Of a stretch of 64,000 nt of DNA, positions 1 through 8,094 are shown piece after piece (position 1 is the first letter of the stretch; the number at the start of each line of letters is the position of its first letter). Made by a program: the position numbers and the translations under genes. The stretch is from positions 868,001 through 932,000 of the forward strand of contig NZ_CP119789.1 in NCBI RefSeq assembly GCF_029338275.1, read 5' to 3'. Source of the stretch: Haloarcula ordinaria. GTDB lineage: Archaea; Halobacteriota; Halobacteria; Halobacteriales; Haloarculaceae. A model generated the notes under the pieces. The model did not search any database. It saw only the letters and a list, made by a program, of their open reading frames with translations, and was not told the origin of the DNA.

Positions 1-183
1 GCCCAGCAGGTCAACGGCGGTGGCCATCCGAAGGCGGCGGGCTGCAAGCCGGACATCTACGACGACATGCTGGACTACGCGCACCACTGGACGACACAGG
101 GCGCGGTCGCGAAACAGGCCATCGTCGACGCGTTCAAGCGCCTGCCCGAGGAAGACGGCGAGGGCGTCGACACCGAGCGCTAA
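1..183 (+). CDS. DHH-family phosphoesterase, C-terminal end (partial)
   Basis: Only the last 60 codons are in the window; the reading frame is open from base 1 to a TAA. The fragment holds the GGGHPKAAG signature of the DHHA1 domain, the substrate-binding half of DHH phosphoesterases (RecJ and oligoribonuclease/pAp phosphatase relatives), followed by a short acidic tail. The catalytic DHH half lies outside the window, so whether this is a RecJ-like nuclease or an NrnA-like enzyme cannot be decided. Confidence 0.75.
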   Translation, partial: AQQVNGGGHPKAAGCKPDIYDDMLDYAHHWTTQGAVAKQAIVDAFKRLPEEDGEGVDTER

Positions 184-298
184 GCCCTCGGAGCGAAGCG
201 GCGGGTCTGATGGCGGGGGCAGTCGGCCCGGCAGCTCGAGCACGTCTGACGCAGCAGGCAACGCATCGGCGTGACTTCGACAGCGAGGGGACAGGACT

Positions 299-309
299 AT
301 TTATATATA
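299..309 (+). promoter_or_regulatory. TATA box of the HTH_10 regulator gene
   Basis: An AT-only stretch, TTTATATATAC, is followed by another AT-rich run and then an ATG about 31 nt beyond the box. No Shine-Dalgarno sequence is present, so a very short or absent leader is likely. Confidence 0.5.
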
Positions 310-339
310 CGCTTTACATTAAAATACGAAGGTCGACCT

Positions 340-978
340 ATGGCAACGATAACCGACTTGACGCTCGCGGGGGACTCCTTTGCGCTCGGGGCGCTGCTGA
401 CGAACAATCCCGAGATGCACGTCGAGATCGAGCGGCTGGTCCCCCTGGGCGACCGGTTGCTGCCGTTCTTCTGGGTGTCCAACGGCTCGACCGAACACAT
501 CGAGGCGGAGCTGGTGGCACAGGACATCGTCGAGTCGGTCGAGCGCCTGACCACCGTCGACGACCGACACCTGTATCAGGTGACCTGGACGCCCGAGGTG
601 AACGGGATCGTCGACGCGCTGATGCAGACCGACGGCGCCATCCTCGAGGGCAAGGGAATCACCGGCCAGTGGGAGCTCAGGTTGCGGTTCCCCGACCGCG
701 ACGCCCTCCACGAGTTCAACGAGATCTGCATGGAGAACGACATCTCGCTCGAGGTCAACGGTATCTACAACCCCCACGCGCCCGCAATCGAGGACCGGCT
801 CACCCAGACCCAGTGGCAGACGCTGGTGACGGCCTACGAGCTGGGGTACTTCGAGGTGCCACGGACGGCGACGCTGACGGACCTCGGAGACCACTTCGGC
901 GTCAGCGAACAGGCCATCTCACAGCGGCTCCGGCGCGCGATGAACACTGTCGTCGACGGCCTGATATTCGACAGCTAA
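340..978 (+). CDS. HTH_10 (bacterio-opsin activator type) transcriptional regulator
   Basis: A 212-aa protein. The first ~150 residues are a haloarchaeal sensor/ligand region with no motif I can name. The last ~55 residues carry the HTH_10 domain typical of Bat-like regulators: a QTLVTAYELGYFEVPR segment, then TLTDLGDHFGVSEQAISQRL as the recognition region. I chose the ATG at 340 over an upstream in-frame ATG at 271 because the upstream part runs through the TATA box. The protein probably activates or represses a small regulon; its target and signal cannot be read from the sequence. It is transcribed alone. Confidence 0.85.
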   Translation: MATITDLTLAGDSFALGALLTNNPEMHVEIERLVPLGDRLLPFFWVSNGSTEHIEAELVAQDIVESVERLTTVDDRHLYQVTWTPEVNGIVDALMQTDGAILEGKGITGQWELRLRFPDRDALHEFNEICMENDISLEVNGIYNPHAPAIEDRLTQTQWQTLVTAYELGYFEVPRTATLTDLGDHFGVSEQAISQRLRRAMNTVVDGLIFDS

Positions 979-1132
979 CCCCGGTGTACCGGGACCCGTA
1001 CCGCGGGCCACGATTCTCGAAGGGAGCGGCGACGACACGGAGTGGTCGTGCCACCGGTGCATATTGGTGTATCACCTCTCGGCGTACCTATGAAGGTAGA
1101 ACTAATATACCTGGCTGTCAACCCATACCACG

Positions 1133-1396
1133 ATGACCGACGAACCCGCCAGTCAGCGGTTCGAACTCGCCGGCCGCGGCGTCACAGAGGCCGTCGTCGC
1201 CGCCGTGGCCTCGACCCTCGACAGCGACCCGCTCGACCTTCCCCCGCTCCAGGGGGCCGTCGACGTCGAGAGCGTCGCACAGCTCTGGGGGCGTCCGGTC
1301 GGCCGAGCCGGGCTCCTCGCCCTCACGTTTCGATACGCAGACTGTCGGGTCCGAATCGAACACGAGGGCAGCATCACGGTCACGGCTCCCGCGTGA
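1133..1396 (+). CDS. HalOD1 output-domain protein
   Basis: An 87-aa protein that is almost entirely a HalOD1 (halobacterial output domain 1) fold: the DPLDLPPLQGAVDVESV segment, then an LTFRYADCRVRIEHEG segment and a final short strand, which is the usual pattern. Such proteins occur alone or attached to response regulators in haloarchaea. Their biochemical role is not established, though a signalling output is assumed. A TATA-like AATATACC lies about 25-30 nt before the ATG. The gene is transcribed singly. Confidence 0.8.
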   Translation: MTDEPASQRFELAGRGVTEAVVAAVASTLDSDPLDLPPLQGAVDVESVAQLWGRPVGRAGLLALTFRYADCRVRIEHEGSITVTAPA

Positions 1397-1511
1397 CGGG
1401 CCGTCCGGGAGTGACGCCGCCGCCAAGCGGTCTTACTGTACCGTCTCGTCGACCTCGTCGTGGAGCGCAGGACGACCGCACACGATGCTGCCCGTCGCCG
1501 TTCGCCCCGGC

Positions 1512-1943
1512 CTAGGCGTCGACGACCCACTTATCTGAGTAGCGCTCGCCACAGGCACACACCGCGTAGGCGTGGATGACGTCGCCCTCGGCGTAGAGCC
1601 CGCCGACCTCCTCGTTCTGTTCCTCGGCGAACGCGAAGACGAACCGCGTCGTGTGGTCTTCGTCGGGCTCCTCCTCGGCGACGGGGCAGTTCGCGTCCGT
1701 CAGGTCGTCGTGGACGACCCCGTCGGTGCCCATCGCCTCCTGGGCGAGGCGCATCGGGTCGATGCCGGTCGCCGACTGGAAGGCGCTCCGGCCGTCGTCA
1801 CCGGACAGGACGAGCACGAGCCCGTCGTCCACCGACTCGGCGTACTCCGCCAGCGCTCCGGGGTTCGAGACGGCGTCCTCGTGGAGGAAAAAGAGGACGT
1901 CGTCCGGTCGCTCGCCGGCGAGGAACTCGCTGTGGTTGCTCAT
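1512..1943 (-). CDS. conserved haloarchaeal protein (DUF5807-like)
   Basis: A 143-aa acidic soluble protein. Residues 1-60 resemble an alpha/beta sensing fold (FLAGERPDDVLFFLHEDAV, then LVLVLSGDDGRSAFQSATG). Near the C-terminus there is a CACGERYSDKWVVDA ending and one further Cys, which could bind a metal. I recall this as the DUF5807 family of haloarchaea; no function is known. The ATG at 1943 was chosen because the upstream extension is Arg/Ser-rich shadow sequence. It is convergent or alone, with no operon partner. Confidence 0.75.
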   Translation of the reverse strand: MSNHSEFLAGERPDDVLFFLHEDAVSNPGALAEYAESVDDGLVLVLSGDDGRSAFQSATGIDPMRLAQEAMGTDGVVHDDLTDANCPVAEEEPDEDHTTRFVFAFAEEQNEEVGGLYAEGDVIHAYAVCACGERYSDKWVVDA

Positions 1944-2031
1944 GCTGGCTCCGAGTCGCCGCCGGCCCAAAAGTGACGCGCTCCGGAATCCAGCACCTAC
2001 CGTTTTGTCCCTCCCGCTCGACCTGTCACGC

Positions 2032-2454
2032 ATGGCAGAATTCCGCCAGTACGTCACCGACGTCGTCCACGAAGCGACACAGACGGAGGGCCCCGGCTTC
2101 GACCTCACCGTGGCCGCCGTCTACGAGATTACGGACCCCGGCCGCATCGACTTCGGCGGCGGCGAGCTCGAAGCGGCCACGACGGCGCTCCACGAGACAC
2201 ACAAGCGAGATCCCGACGACGACTACGAGTGGTGGACGCTCCGCGAGGGTCAGTACCTCATCGAGTACAACGAGGGACTGACCGGCGAGGCGACGGTCAC
2301 ACTGCAGCCACGGACGGAACTGCTCGAACGCGGCGGGTCGCACCCGACGCTACACGTCGACGCACTGCCACGGGTCCCCCTGTCCGTGGGTGGCGCGGGA
2401 CTGAAACTCAAGGAGAACGCGCGGGTCAGCACCGTCGTCGCCGCCCAGGAGTGA
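2032..2454 (+). CDS. dCTP deaminase/dUTPase-family protein
   Basis: A 140-aa protein with the trimeric dUTPase/dCTP deaminase fold: GFDLTVAAVYEITDPGRIDFGG near the start, then EWWTLREGQYLIEYNEGL, and a C-terminal beta-rich portion. It lacks the clear PRSS motif (motif 2) seen in the relative at 46640-47104, so catalysis is uncertain. It may be a divergent dUTPase or a non-catalytic paralogue. The true start is the ATG preceded by a TCACGC leader; an in-frame upstream opening is shadow sequence of the divergent gene. Confidence 0.65.
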   Translation: MAEFRQYVTDVVHEATQTEGPGFDLTVAAVYEITDPGRIDFGGGELEAATTALHETHKRDPDDDYEWWTLREGQYLIEYNEGLTGEATVTLQPRTELLERGGSHPTLHVDALPRVPLSVGGAGLKLKENARVSTVVAAQE

Positions 2455-2537
2455 CGCTTCTCGGGCCGTGTCAACGCCCATCGTGACCGCGAGGACGGTT
2501 CGATGCGCTTTTGCCTCGCCGTTGACTGGACACGGGT

Positions 2538-2933
2538 ATGGCAGAATTCACGGTCGCCGTCTCCGACCCGGAGAGCGGCCACACCTACCAGATCGACGTG
2601 GACGGACAGGACGCGAACCGGTTCATCGGCCGCGAACTCGGCGAGGAGGTCGACGGTGCCGCCGTCGGCCTGACCGGCTACTCGCTCGAACTCACCGGCG
2701 GCTCGGACACGGCGGGCCGACCGATGCGGCCCGACGTCCGCGGGACCGCCACGAAGGCCATCATGTCCGACGGCGGCGTCGGCTTCAAGCCGACGGCTGA
2801 CGGCGAGCGCAAGCGCATCACCATCCGCGGCCGTGAGGTCGGCGAGGACACGCGTCAGATCAACGCCAAGATCTCCGCCCGCGGCAGCGAGGCCGTCGAC
2901 GACCTGCTGGGCGAGGACGACGACGACGAGTAA
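2538..2933 (+). CDS. rps6e: 30S ribosomal protein S6e
   Basis: A 131-aa protein of the S6e family, a small-subunit ribosomal protein shared by archaea and eukaryotes and absent from bacteria. It begins MAEFTVAVSDPESG, contains the conserved RFIGRELGEEVDG and TGGSDTAGRPMRPDVRG segments (the latter is the family hallmark), and ends in an acidic DDDDE tail typical of halophiles. The length matches other archaeal S6e proteins. A DUF7112-like gene follows after 6 nt and is probably cotranscribed. Confidence 0.95.
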   Translation: MAEFTVAVSDPESGHTYQIDVDGQDANRFIGRELGEEVDGAAVGLTGYSLELTGGSDTAGRPMRPDVRGTATKAIMSDGGVGFKPTADGERKRITIRGREVGEDTRQINAKISARGSEAVDDLLGEDDDDE

Positions 2934-2939
2934 CGACCC

Positions 2940-3368
2940 GTGACCGACCGCGTTCCGAGCGACCACGACGCCGTCGAGACCCGTCGCGTCTCGCTCGAGC
3001 GTGTCGGCCGGACCGACCGGCCCAGGGTCGGCCTCCCCGACGACCTGGGCCTCGAGGACGGGCAGGTCGTTCGGCTCGCGCTCGACGGCACGCAGTACCA
3101 CGCGGCGGTCGAGCGTGACCTCGACGGGAACCTCGTCGTCACCCACGCCGCGGACAACGCCCGCCTCGCCCGCGAGCGCGACGGCGAGAACCGACTGGCC
3201 GAGTGGGTCGCGGATGCCACCGTCTCGCTGGGCGGGAGCGCACACCTCGACGTGATTACCGCCGACCACGAGTACGGGCTCCGGACGCCCGGGACGCGGG
3301 TCGTCTACACCACGACCGAACGACCGAAGGGGTCGCTCTCCGACATCGCCGAGGGGCTCGACGGCTGA
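2940..3368 (+). CDS. conserved haloarchaeal protein (DUF7112-like)
   Basis: A 142-aa protein starting with GTG, 6 nt after the rps6e stop, so it is probably translated from the same transcript. It contains a GRTDRPRVGLPDDLGLEDGQ segment followed by VVRLALDGTQYHAAVERD, which resembles an AbrB-like or double-psi beta-barrel strand pattern. I recall the family as DUF7112. No catalytic motif is visible and the function is unknown. The pairing with S6e is the only functional hint. Confidence 0.7.
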   Translation: MTDRVPSDHDAVETRRVSLERVGRTDRPRVGLPDDLGLEDGQVVRLALDGTQYHAAVERDLDGNLVVTHAADNARLARERDGENRLAEWVADATVSLGGSAHLDVITADHEYGLRTPGTRVVYTTTERPKGSLSDIAEGLDG

Positions 3369-3465
3369 GGGCGGCCGATTCTCACCGATAGAAGCCATTC
3401 TCTCGACTGATAGTGGCTCGAAACGCTCAATATCGGGGGCGTACAACCCTGCTACCAACCCGCCC

Positions 3466-4344
3466 ATGTCCGAATCAGTTATCGCGGATTTCGTGGGCAA
3501 ATTCAACTCGGAGGTCGCCGCCCGGTCGGACCCCATCAACGGCCGCATCGTGCTCTCCCAGAAGCGCCTGGTCCTCATCGCCAACCAGGACGACAAACTG
3601 ACCATCCCGCTCGACTCGATTTTCGACGTGGCCATCGGCCAGGTGCCCGACGACCTCGGCGACTTCTTCAACTCCACGGTGACCGTCGCCTTCGAGAAAG
3701 GCGGGCGACGACTCGCGGCGGCCGTCGAGGCAGACGACGAGAAGATCGAGAAGTTCGGGACGCTCCTGTTCAAGGCCATCCTCAACGGGACCGAGACGAC
3801 GGTCACCCGGCGCGCCAGGGTCGGCGGGCGCGTCACCGACGAGTCGTTCGTGACCGCCCGGCTCTTCCTGACACAGGGCTCGGTCGAGTTCCGGCGCGAG
3901 GACTCGACGTTCACCGTCGACCTCGAGACGGTCTCCGACTTCGGCCGCACCGAGCGCGAGATCGCCGGCTCGACGCGGCCGGTACTCGAGGTCCGCCACA
4001 TGGAGGGGGGCAAGGCCGTGACGACGCTGGCGGCCCTGCCCTCGCCGCGGAAGATGGCCGTCCTCGGGCGGTACCTCCGCCGCGAGTACTCCGGGCTCAT
4101 GGAGGAACTCAAGGACGTCGACCTCACACGGGACAAGAAGGAGGTGCTGGTCGCGCTGTACTCCACCGGCGGCTTGGACGGGATGCCGCTGGCCAGCATC
4201 CTCGGCGTCGACGCCGCACAGGTCTCGATGCTCATGCAGGACCTGGAAGCCGACAATCTCGTCCAAGCGTCCGACGACGGCCCCTCGCTGACGCCGAAAG
4301 GAAAGGTCGTCGCCAGTCGCCACCTCGAAGACGTCAACGCCTGA
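3466..4344 (+). CDS. cheF1: taxis adaptor protein CheF (first copy)
   Basis: A 292-aa CheF-family (old DUF439) protein. CheF proteins are archaea-specific adaptors that bind phosphorylated CheY and the ArlCE part of the archaellum motor, linking the bacterial-type chemotaxis pathway to the archaeal motor. The N-terminal half has a PH-like beta pattern (GRIVLSQKRLVLIANQDDK and the IPLDSIFDVAIG segment). The C-terminal third is winged-helix-like (KKEVLVALYSTGG, then SILGVDAAQVSMLMQDLE). It is about 40 nt from tenA and is the first taxis gene of the cluster; a second cheF lies 740 bp downstream on the other strand. Confidence 0.9.
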   Translation: MSESVIADFVGKFNSEVAARSDPINGRIVLSQKRLVLIANQDDKLTIPLDSIFDVAIGQVPDDLGDFFNSTVTVAFEKGGRRLAAAVEADDEKIEKFGTLLFKAILNGTETTVTRRARVGGRVTDESFVTARLFLTQGSVEFRREDSTFTVDLETVSDFGRTEREIAGSTRPVLEVRHMEGGKAVTTLAALPSPRKMAVLGRYLRREYSGLMEELKDVDLTRDKKEVLVALYSTGGLDGMPLASILGVDAAQVSMLMQDLEADNLVQASDDGPSLTPKGKVVASRHLEDVNA

Positions 4345-4412
4345 GTCGGACGACACGGTACCACCGACGAATATCGGTACGTTATAGCCCCGCGAGCGGC
4401 AACCCTGTCCGT

Positions 4413-5078
4413 ATGTCCGTCATCGACGACCTGGCAGACGTGGCCGAACCCATCTGGGCGGCGACGCTCGACCACCCGATGGTCGCACAGCTCGGCGACG
4501 GGACGCTCGACGAGGCCCCGTTTCGCTACTGGGTCCGGCAGGACTACGTCTACCTGGTAGCGTACAGCCGCGTCTTCGCGCTGGGGGCCTCGAAGGCACC
4601 CGACCTCGACCGGATGACGACCTTCGCGAGGCTGTTGCACTCGACGCTCGACACCGAGATGGACCTCCACCGGGAGTACGCCGCCGACTTTGGCATCTCC
4701 GAGGCCGACCTCGAAGCCACCGACCCCTCGCCGACGACGCGCGCCTACACGGACTTCCTCGTTCGCGTCGCGGCGACCGGGACCTTCGGCGACCTCGTCG
4801 CCGCGCTGTTGCCCTGTATGTGGGGGTTCCACGAGACGGCCGTCCGGCTCCGGGCCGACGGGTTGCCCGACGAGGACCGCTACGCCGAGTGGATTCGGAC
4901 CTACTCGGACGAGGAGTTCGCCGACCTCGCGCAGTGGTGCAAGGACCTGATGGCCGACGTCGCGGCTGACGCCACCGACGCCGACCGCGAGCGCTACCGC
5001 GACCTGTTCAGAACCTCCACTCGCTACGAGTACCGCTTCTGGGACGCCGCGTGGCGCCAGGAGACGTGGTCGGTGTGA
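4413..5078 (+). CDS. tenA: TenA-family thiaminase II / aminopyrimidine aminohydrolase
   Basis: A 221-aa all-helical TenA protein, which in other organisms hydrolyses thiamine breakdown products to hydroxymethylpyrimidine for thiamine salvage. The catalytic residues known from Bacillus TenA are present at matching positions: Asp44 in VRQDYVYL, Cys135 in LLPCMWGF and a Glu at about 206 in TRYEYRFW. The gene sits between two cheF genes with no thiamine genes near, and no TPP riboswitch is visible upstream. The family assignment is firm; the salvage role is inferred. Confidence 0.88.
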   Translation: MSVIDDLADVAEPIWAATLDHPMVAQLGDGTLDEAPFRYWVRQDYVYLVAYSRVFALGASKAPDLDRMTTFARLLHSTLDTEMDLHREYAADFGISEADLEATDPSPTTRAYTDFLVRVAATGTFGDLVAALLPCMWGFHETAVRLRADGLPDEDRYAEWIRTYSDEEFADLAQWCKDLMADVAADATDADRERYRDLFRTSTRYEYRFWDAAWRQETWSV

Positions 5079-5084
5079 GCCCGC

Positions 5085-5948
5085 TCACTGGTCGGCGATG
5101 GCGTCGCCGGCGATAGACCGCCCGCGGGCCTCGAGGTGCACCTCGCGGCGCGTCCGGACGGGTTCGAGGATGTCGGCCTCGATGAGCCGGTCGTACACCG
5201 CCTCGACCTCCTCGACGTCCATGTCCACGAAGTCGGGTATCTTGAACGGCGAGATGCCGGAGTACAGCGCCATCAGCACCTGCGTCTCCTCCGGAGAGAG
5301 GTCCACGTCGTCGGTGTTGTTCCGCTGCTCGCCCTGCCGGAGGAGGCCTTCGAGCAGCGAGACGTGCCGGGGGGTCCCGGTGATGTGCGTCTCGACGCTC
5401 GTCCCGTCGACGGTGTGTTCCACCTCGAGCACCGGGCGTTCCGACCCGCGAATCGCCTTCTGTTTGGCCTCGACGGTGCCGACGTCGTCGAGTTCCAGCT
5501 GGACGAAGGTGCCGCTCTGAATCGCCAGGTCGACGCAGTCCCCGTCCATCTTGAGCCGCGCCTTCTCCCACTCGGTCTCCTGGACGACGCCGCCTTTCAC
5601 TGCGGGGTGGTCGACGAGCACGACCACCTGGTCCAGAAGCGAGCTGTAGAGGTGTTCCTCGAACGCCTCGTCGTCCTCTGCCGAGACGAGAAAGACGTCG
5701 CGGCCGGCCTGGAGTTTGATGTACCCGTCGACCTGTGCCAGCGGCTGGTTCATCTGACTGGCCGCCACGCTGGTGAGCGACGACAGGGGGATGGTCCGCT
5801 TGCCGTCGTTGGTCGCGAGCACGAGTCGCTTGTTCGACAGCAGGATGCGGCCCGGCGTCCACTCGATGTCGTTCTGTTTCCGGCCGTCGCTGATGACCTG
5901 GACGAACTTGCCCTGGGTGTCGACCAGCTTCCGTTCTCCGTCGCTCAT
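5085..5948 (-). CDS. cheF2: taxis adaptor protein CheF (second copy)
   Basis: A 287-aa paralogue of the first CheF with the same layout: a PH-like N-terminal half (GRILLSNKRLVLATNDGKR, then IPLSSLTSVAAS) and a C-terminal winged-helix region (ETQVLMALYSGISPFKIP, then VEEVEAVYDRLIEADIL). In Halobacterium the two CheF paralogues bind CheY, CheD, CheC and motor proteins. This copy is convergent with tenA (7 nt between stops) and divides the plus-strand cheF1 from the minus-strand che genes. Confidence 0.88.
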   Translation of the reverse strand: MSDGERKLVDTQGKFVQVISDGRKQNDIEWTPGRILLSNKRLVLATNDGKRTIPLSSLTSVAASQMNQPLAQVDGYIKLQAGRDVFLVSAEDDEAFEEHLYSSLLDQVVVLVDHPAVKGGVVQETEWEKARLKMDGDCVDLAIQSGTFVQLELDDVGTVEAKQKAIRGSERPVLEVEHTVDGTSVETHITGTPRHVSLLEGLLRQGEQRNNTDDVDLSPEETQVLMALYSGISPFKIPDFVDMDVEEVEAVYDRLIEADILEPVRTRREVHLEARGRSIAGDAIADQ

Positions 5949-6047
5949 CGTGCTACTCCGTGCTGTCCTGGGTTACGATCCTGCGGGACTTAACGGGTCC
6001 CCCTCCGGTCGTGCCCAACGGACTGTGCCGACCCACCAGTCGTCGGC

Positions 6048-7280
6048 TCATCCACGGCCACCGAGCTTCGAGAGCGCCGAGAACGCCTTCTTGCGGACCA
6101 CGTCGTGGTCCGTCTCGTCGACGAGACGGTCGAGCTCCTTGCGCGAGCGTTCCCCGCCGACCTTCCCGAGGGTGAATATCGCCTGCCCGCGGACGTCGGG
6201 GGCGACGCTGCCGTCGGTGACGATGTCGAGCAGCCGGCGCTCGACCATGTTGTCCTCGCCGCCCAGCTCGGCCAGACTGGTGGCCGCGAACTGTCGGAGC
6301 ATCTGGTCGTCCGCCCGCAGGGCCTCGACCAGCGCGTCGATGACCCGGTCGCGCTCCGCGTCGCTGGTGACCCGGCCGAGCAGCCAGGCGGTGTTGCGTC
6401 TCTGTGCCGCCTGGGTGCTCTCTTCTAAGATTTCGACGAGGGGGACGACCACGCTCCGGTCGTCCGTACTCGAGAGTTTCTCGACGACCGTCTCACGGAT
6501 GGTGTGGCTCTGCTCGGTCGGGACGTTCGCCAGCAGTTCGATGAGCGAGTAGACCCCGGCCCGCCGGACCGCCGGCGAGTCGTCCGACAGCGACTCGACG
6601 AGGTAGTCGACCGGCTTGTCGTTCCCGAAGTTGCCGAAGGCGCCGACGGCGATGCGCCGGACGCGCTCGTTGTCGTCTTCGTACATCGGCAACAGGGCCT
6701 GGAGCGCCTGCCGGTTCCCGATGTTCCCCAGCGCTTCGGCGGCTTCCCGCCGGACGGCGGCCTTCGGGTCGGTCAGCATCGATTCCAGCGGGTTGGTCGC
6801 CCGCGAGTCGCCGATCTTCCCGGCCGACCGGGCCGCGCGGGCCCGCACTCGCGGGTCGGGGTCGGAAAAGCGCTCGGCGAGCTTCGGCACGGCATCGGTC
6901 TGTCCCAGGTTCCCCAGCCCGTTCGCGGCGGCCATCCGCAACTCCGGGATATCCGCGTCCAGTGCCTGGATGAACGCCTTGGCTTTCACCCAGTCGGCGG
7001 CGTCGTCCTCGAGGTCGATGCCCGCCATGCTCCCGATGAGCTGCTCGATGGCGTCGCCGCCGAGTTCCTCCAGCGAGTCGATAGCGGTGGCAGTGACCGC
7101 GTCGCTGTCACTCTGTGCGGCCCTGACAAGCGCGTTGACGACGTCGCGTCGGTCGTCGTGGTCGGGGAAGTTCCCCAACAGCTCCGCTGCGCGTCGCTGT
7201 ACGCGCTCGTTCTCGCTCTCCCGAAGCACCCTGACGAGCTCCTGGACGTCGCCGCTCCGTTCGAGTTCGTAGAGGCTCAT
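6048..7280 (-). CDS. HEAT-repeat taxis protein
   Basis: A 410-aa protein made of about eleven HEAT/PBS-lyase-like repeats of ~31 residues. Typical repeat cores are AVRREAAEALGNIGNRQAL, RVRARAARSAGKIGDSRA and MLRQFAATSLAELGGEDN. There is no enzyme motif, so it is a scaffold by appearance. A HEAT-like protein next to the CheF genes of Halobacterium salinarum (OE2401F) was reported to interact with Che proteins and to be needed for taxis; this gene is in the matching place and is probably its counterpart. It follows cheR by 4 nt in the same transcript. Confidence 0.82.
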   Translation of the reverse strand: MSLYELERSGDVQELVRVLRESENERVQRRAAELLGNFPDHDDRRDVVNALVRAAQSDSDAVTATAIDSLEELGGDAIEQLIGSMAGIDLEDDAADWVKAKAFIQALDADIPELRMAAANGLGNLGQTDAVPKLAERFSDPDPRVRARAARSAGKIGDSRATNPLESMLTDPKAAVRREAAEALGNIGNRQALQALLPMYEDDNERVRRIAVGAFGNFGNDKPVDYLVESLSDDSPAVRRAGVYSLIELLANVPTEQSHTIRETVVEKLSSTDDRSVVVPLVEILEESTQAAQRRNTAWLLGRVTSDAERDRVIDALVEALRADDQMLRQFAATSLAELGGEDNMVERRLLDIVTDGSVAPDVRGQAIFTLGKVGGERSRKELDRLVDETDHDVVRKKAFSALSKLGGRG

Positions 7281-7284
7281 CGGC

Positions 7285-8094
7285 TCACACCCGGCGGTAG
7301 ATGCGGTGCTGTTTGTGGACCGGTTCGAAGTCGTCGCGACACGCGGCCGGGAGCGTCTCGGTCATGCCTATCATCAGGTAGCCGCCCTCGCGCAGCGAGT
7401 TCCGGATGGTCTCGAAGATGGGGACCTTGAACTCCGAGTCGATGTAGATGAGCAGGTTCCGACAGAACACCAGGTCGAAGTCCCGCTTGGGGTCGCCGCG
7501 GATGAGGTCGTGTTGCTCGAAGGTGATCATATCCCGCACCCGCTTGCGAACGCGGAAGGTGTTCCCGTCCTGGTCGATGTACTCGGAGTAATCGTCCAGC
7601 GGCGCGAGCTCCTCCGCAATGTCGGTCGTCTGTGACGTCTCGTAGGTAGCCGCGCGGGCTTCCTCTAAGATGTCGGCGTTGATGTCGGTCCCAGTGATCT
7701 CGATACGCCGCGCGTCGATTTCGGGATCGTCGAGGGCCAGCATCGCCGCCGAGTACGGTTCGCGTCCGTCGGCGCTCGGGGCCGACCAGAGCCGCACCGA
7801 CCGGTTGTTCTCGGTCAGGTCCCGCAGGACTGGCCGCAGCGACTCCCACGCTTCGGGGTTCCGGAAGAACCCGGTGACGTTGATCGAAAGCGAGTCGAGC
7901 AGCAGCTCGCGCTCCTCGGTCTCTCGTTCGAGCAGCCGCCGGTACTGACGGTACGAGTCGGTGTCTGTCCGGCGCATCCGGGCACTGATACGGCGGTCGA
8001 GATACGAATCGTTGTAGAACCCGGACTCGAAGTCCATCTCCGCGCCGATGAACTCCACCAGCTGCTGGAACTGCCGGTCGCTGCCCTTGCTCAT
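7285..8094 (-). CDS. cheR: chemotaxis protein methyltransferase CheR
   Basis: A 269-aa CheR that methylates glutamates of transducer proteins with S-adenosylmethionine during adaptation. The N-terminal helical domain is followed at ~95-115 by the SAM-binding segment WSAPSADGREPYSAAML (the standard form is CSTGEEPYS). Next come EITGTDINADILEEA, then DLVFCRNLLIYID and the C-terminal GGYLMIGMTET. The start overlaps the cheA stop by 4 nt (ATGA type), indicating translational coupling. Confidence 0.95.
   Translation of the reverse strand: MSKGSDRQFQQLVEFIGAEMDFESGFYNDSYLDRRISARMRRTDTDSYRQYRRLLERETEERELLLDSLSINVTGFFRNPEAWESLRPVLRDLTENNRSVRLWSAPSADGREPYSAAMLALDDPEIDARRIEITGTDINADILEEARAATYETSQTTDIAEELAPLDDYSEYIDQDGNTFRVRKRVRDMITFEQHDLIRGDPKRDFDLVFCRNLLIYIDSEFKVPIFETIRNSLREGGYLMIGMTETLPAACRDDFEPVHKQHRIYRRV

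Noticed and set aside
4345-4412. Possible TPP riboswitch before tenA
   Set aside because: The 68-nt space is too short and lacks the conserved thi-box CUGAGA pattern.
2250-4832. Minus-strand open frame of 860 codons
   Set aside because: It runs opposite to rps6e, the DUF7112-like gene, cheF1 and part of tenA, all of which have strong family evidence. Its Arg/Ser/Pro-rich translation is the usual high-GC shadow.
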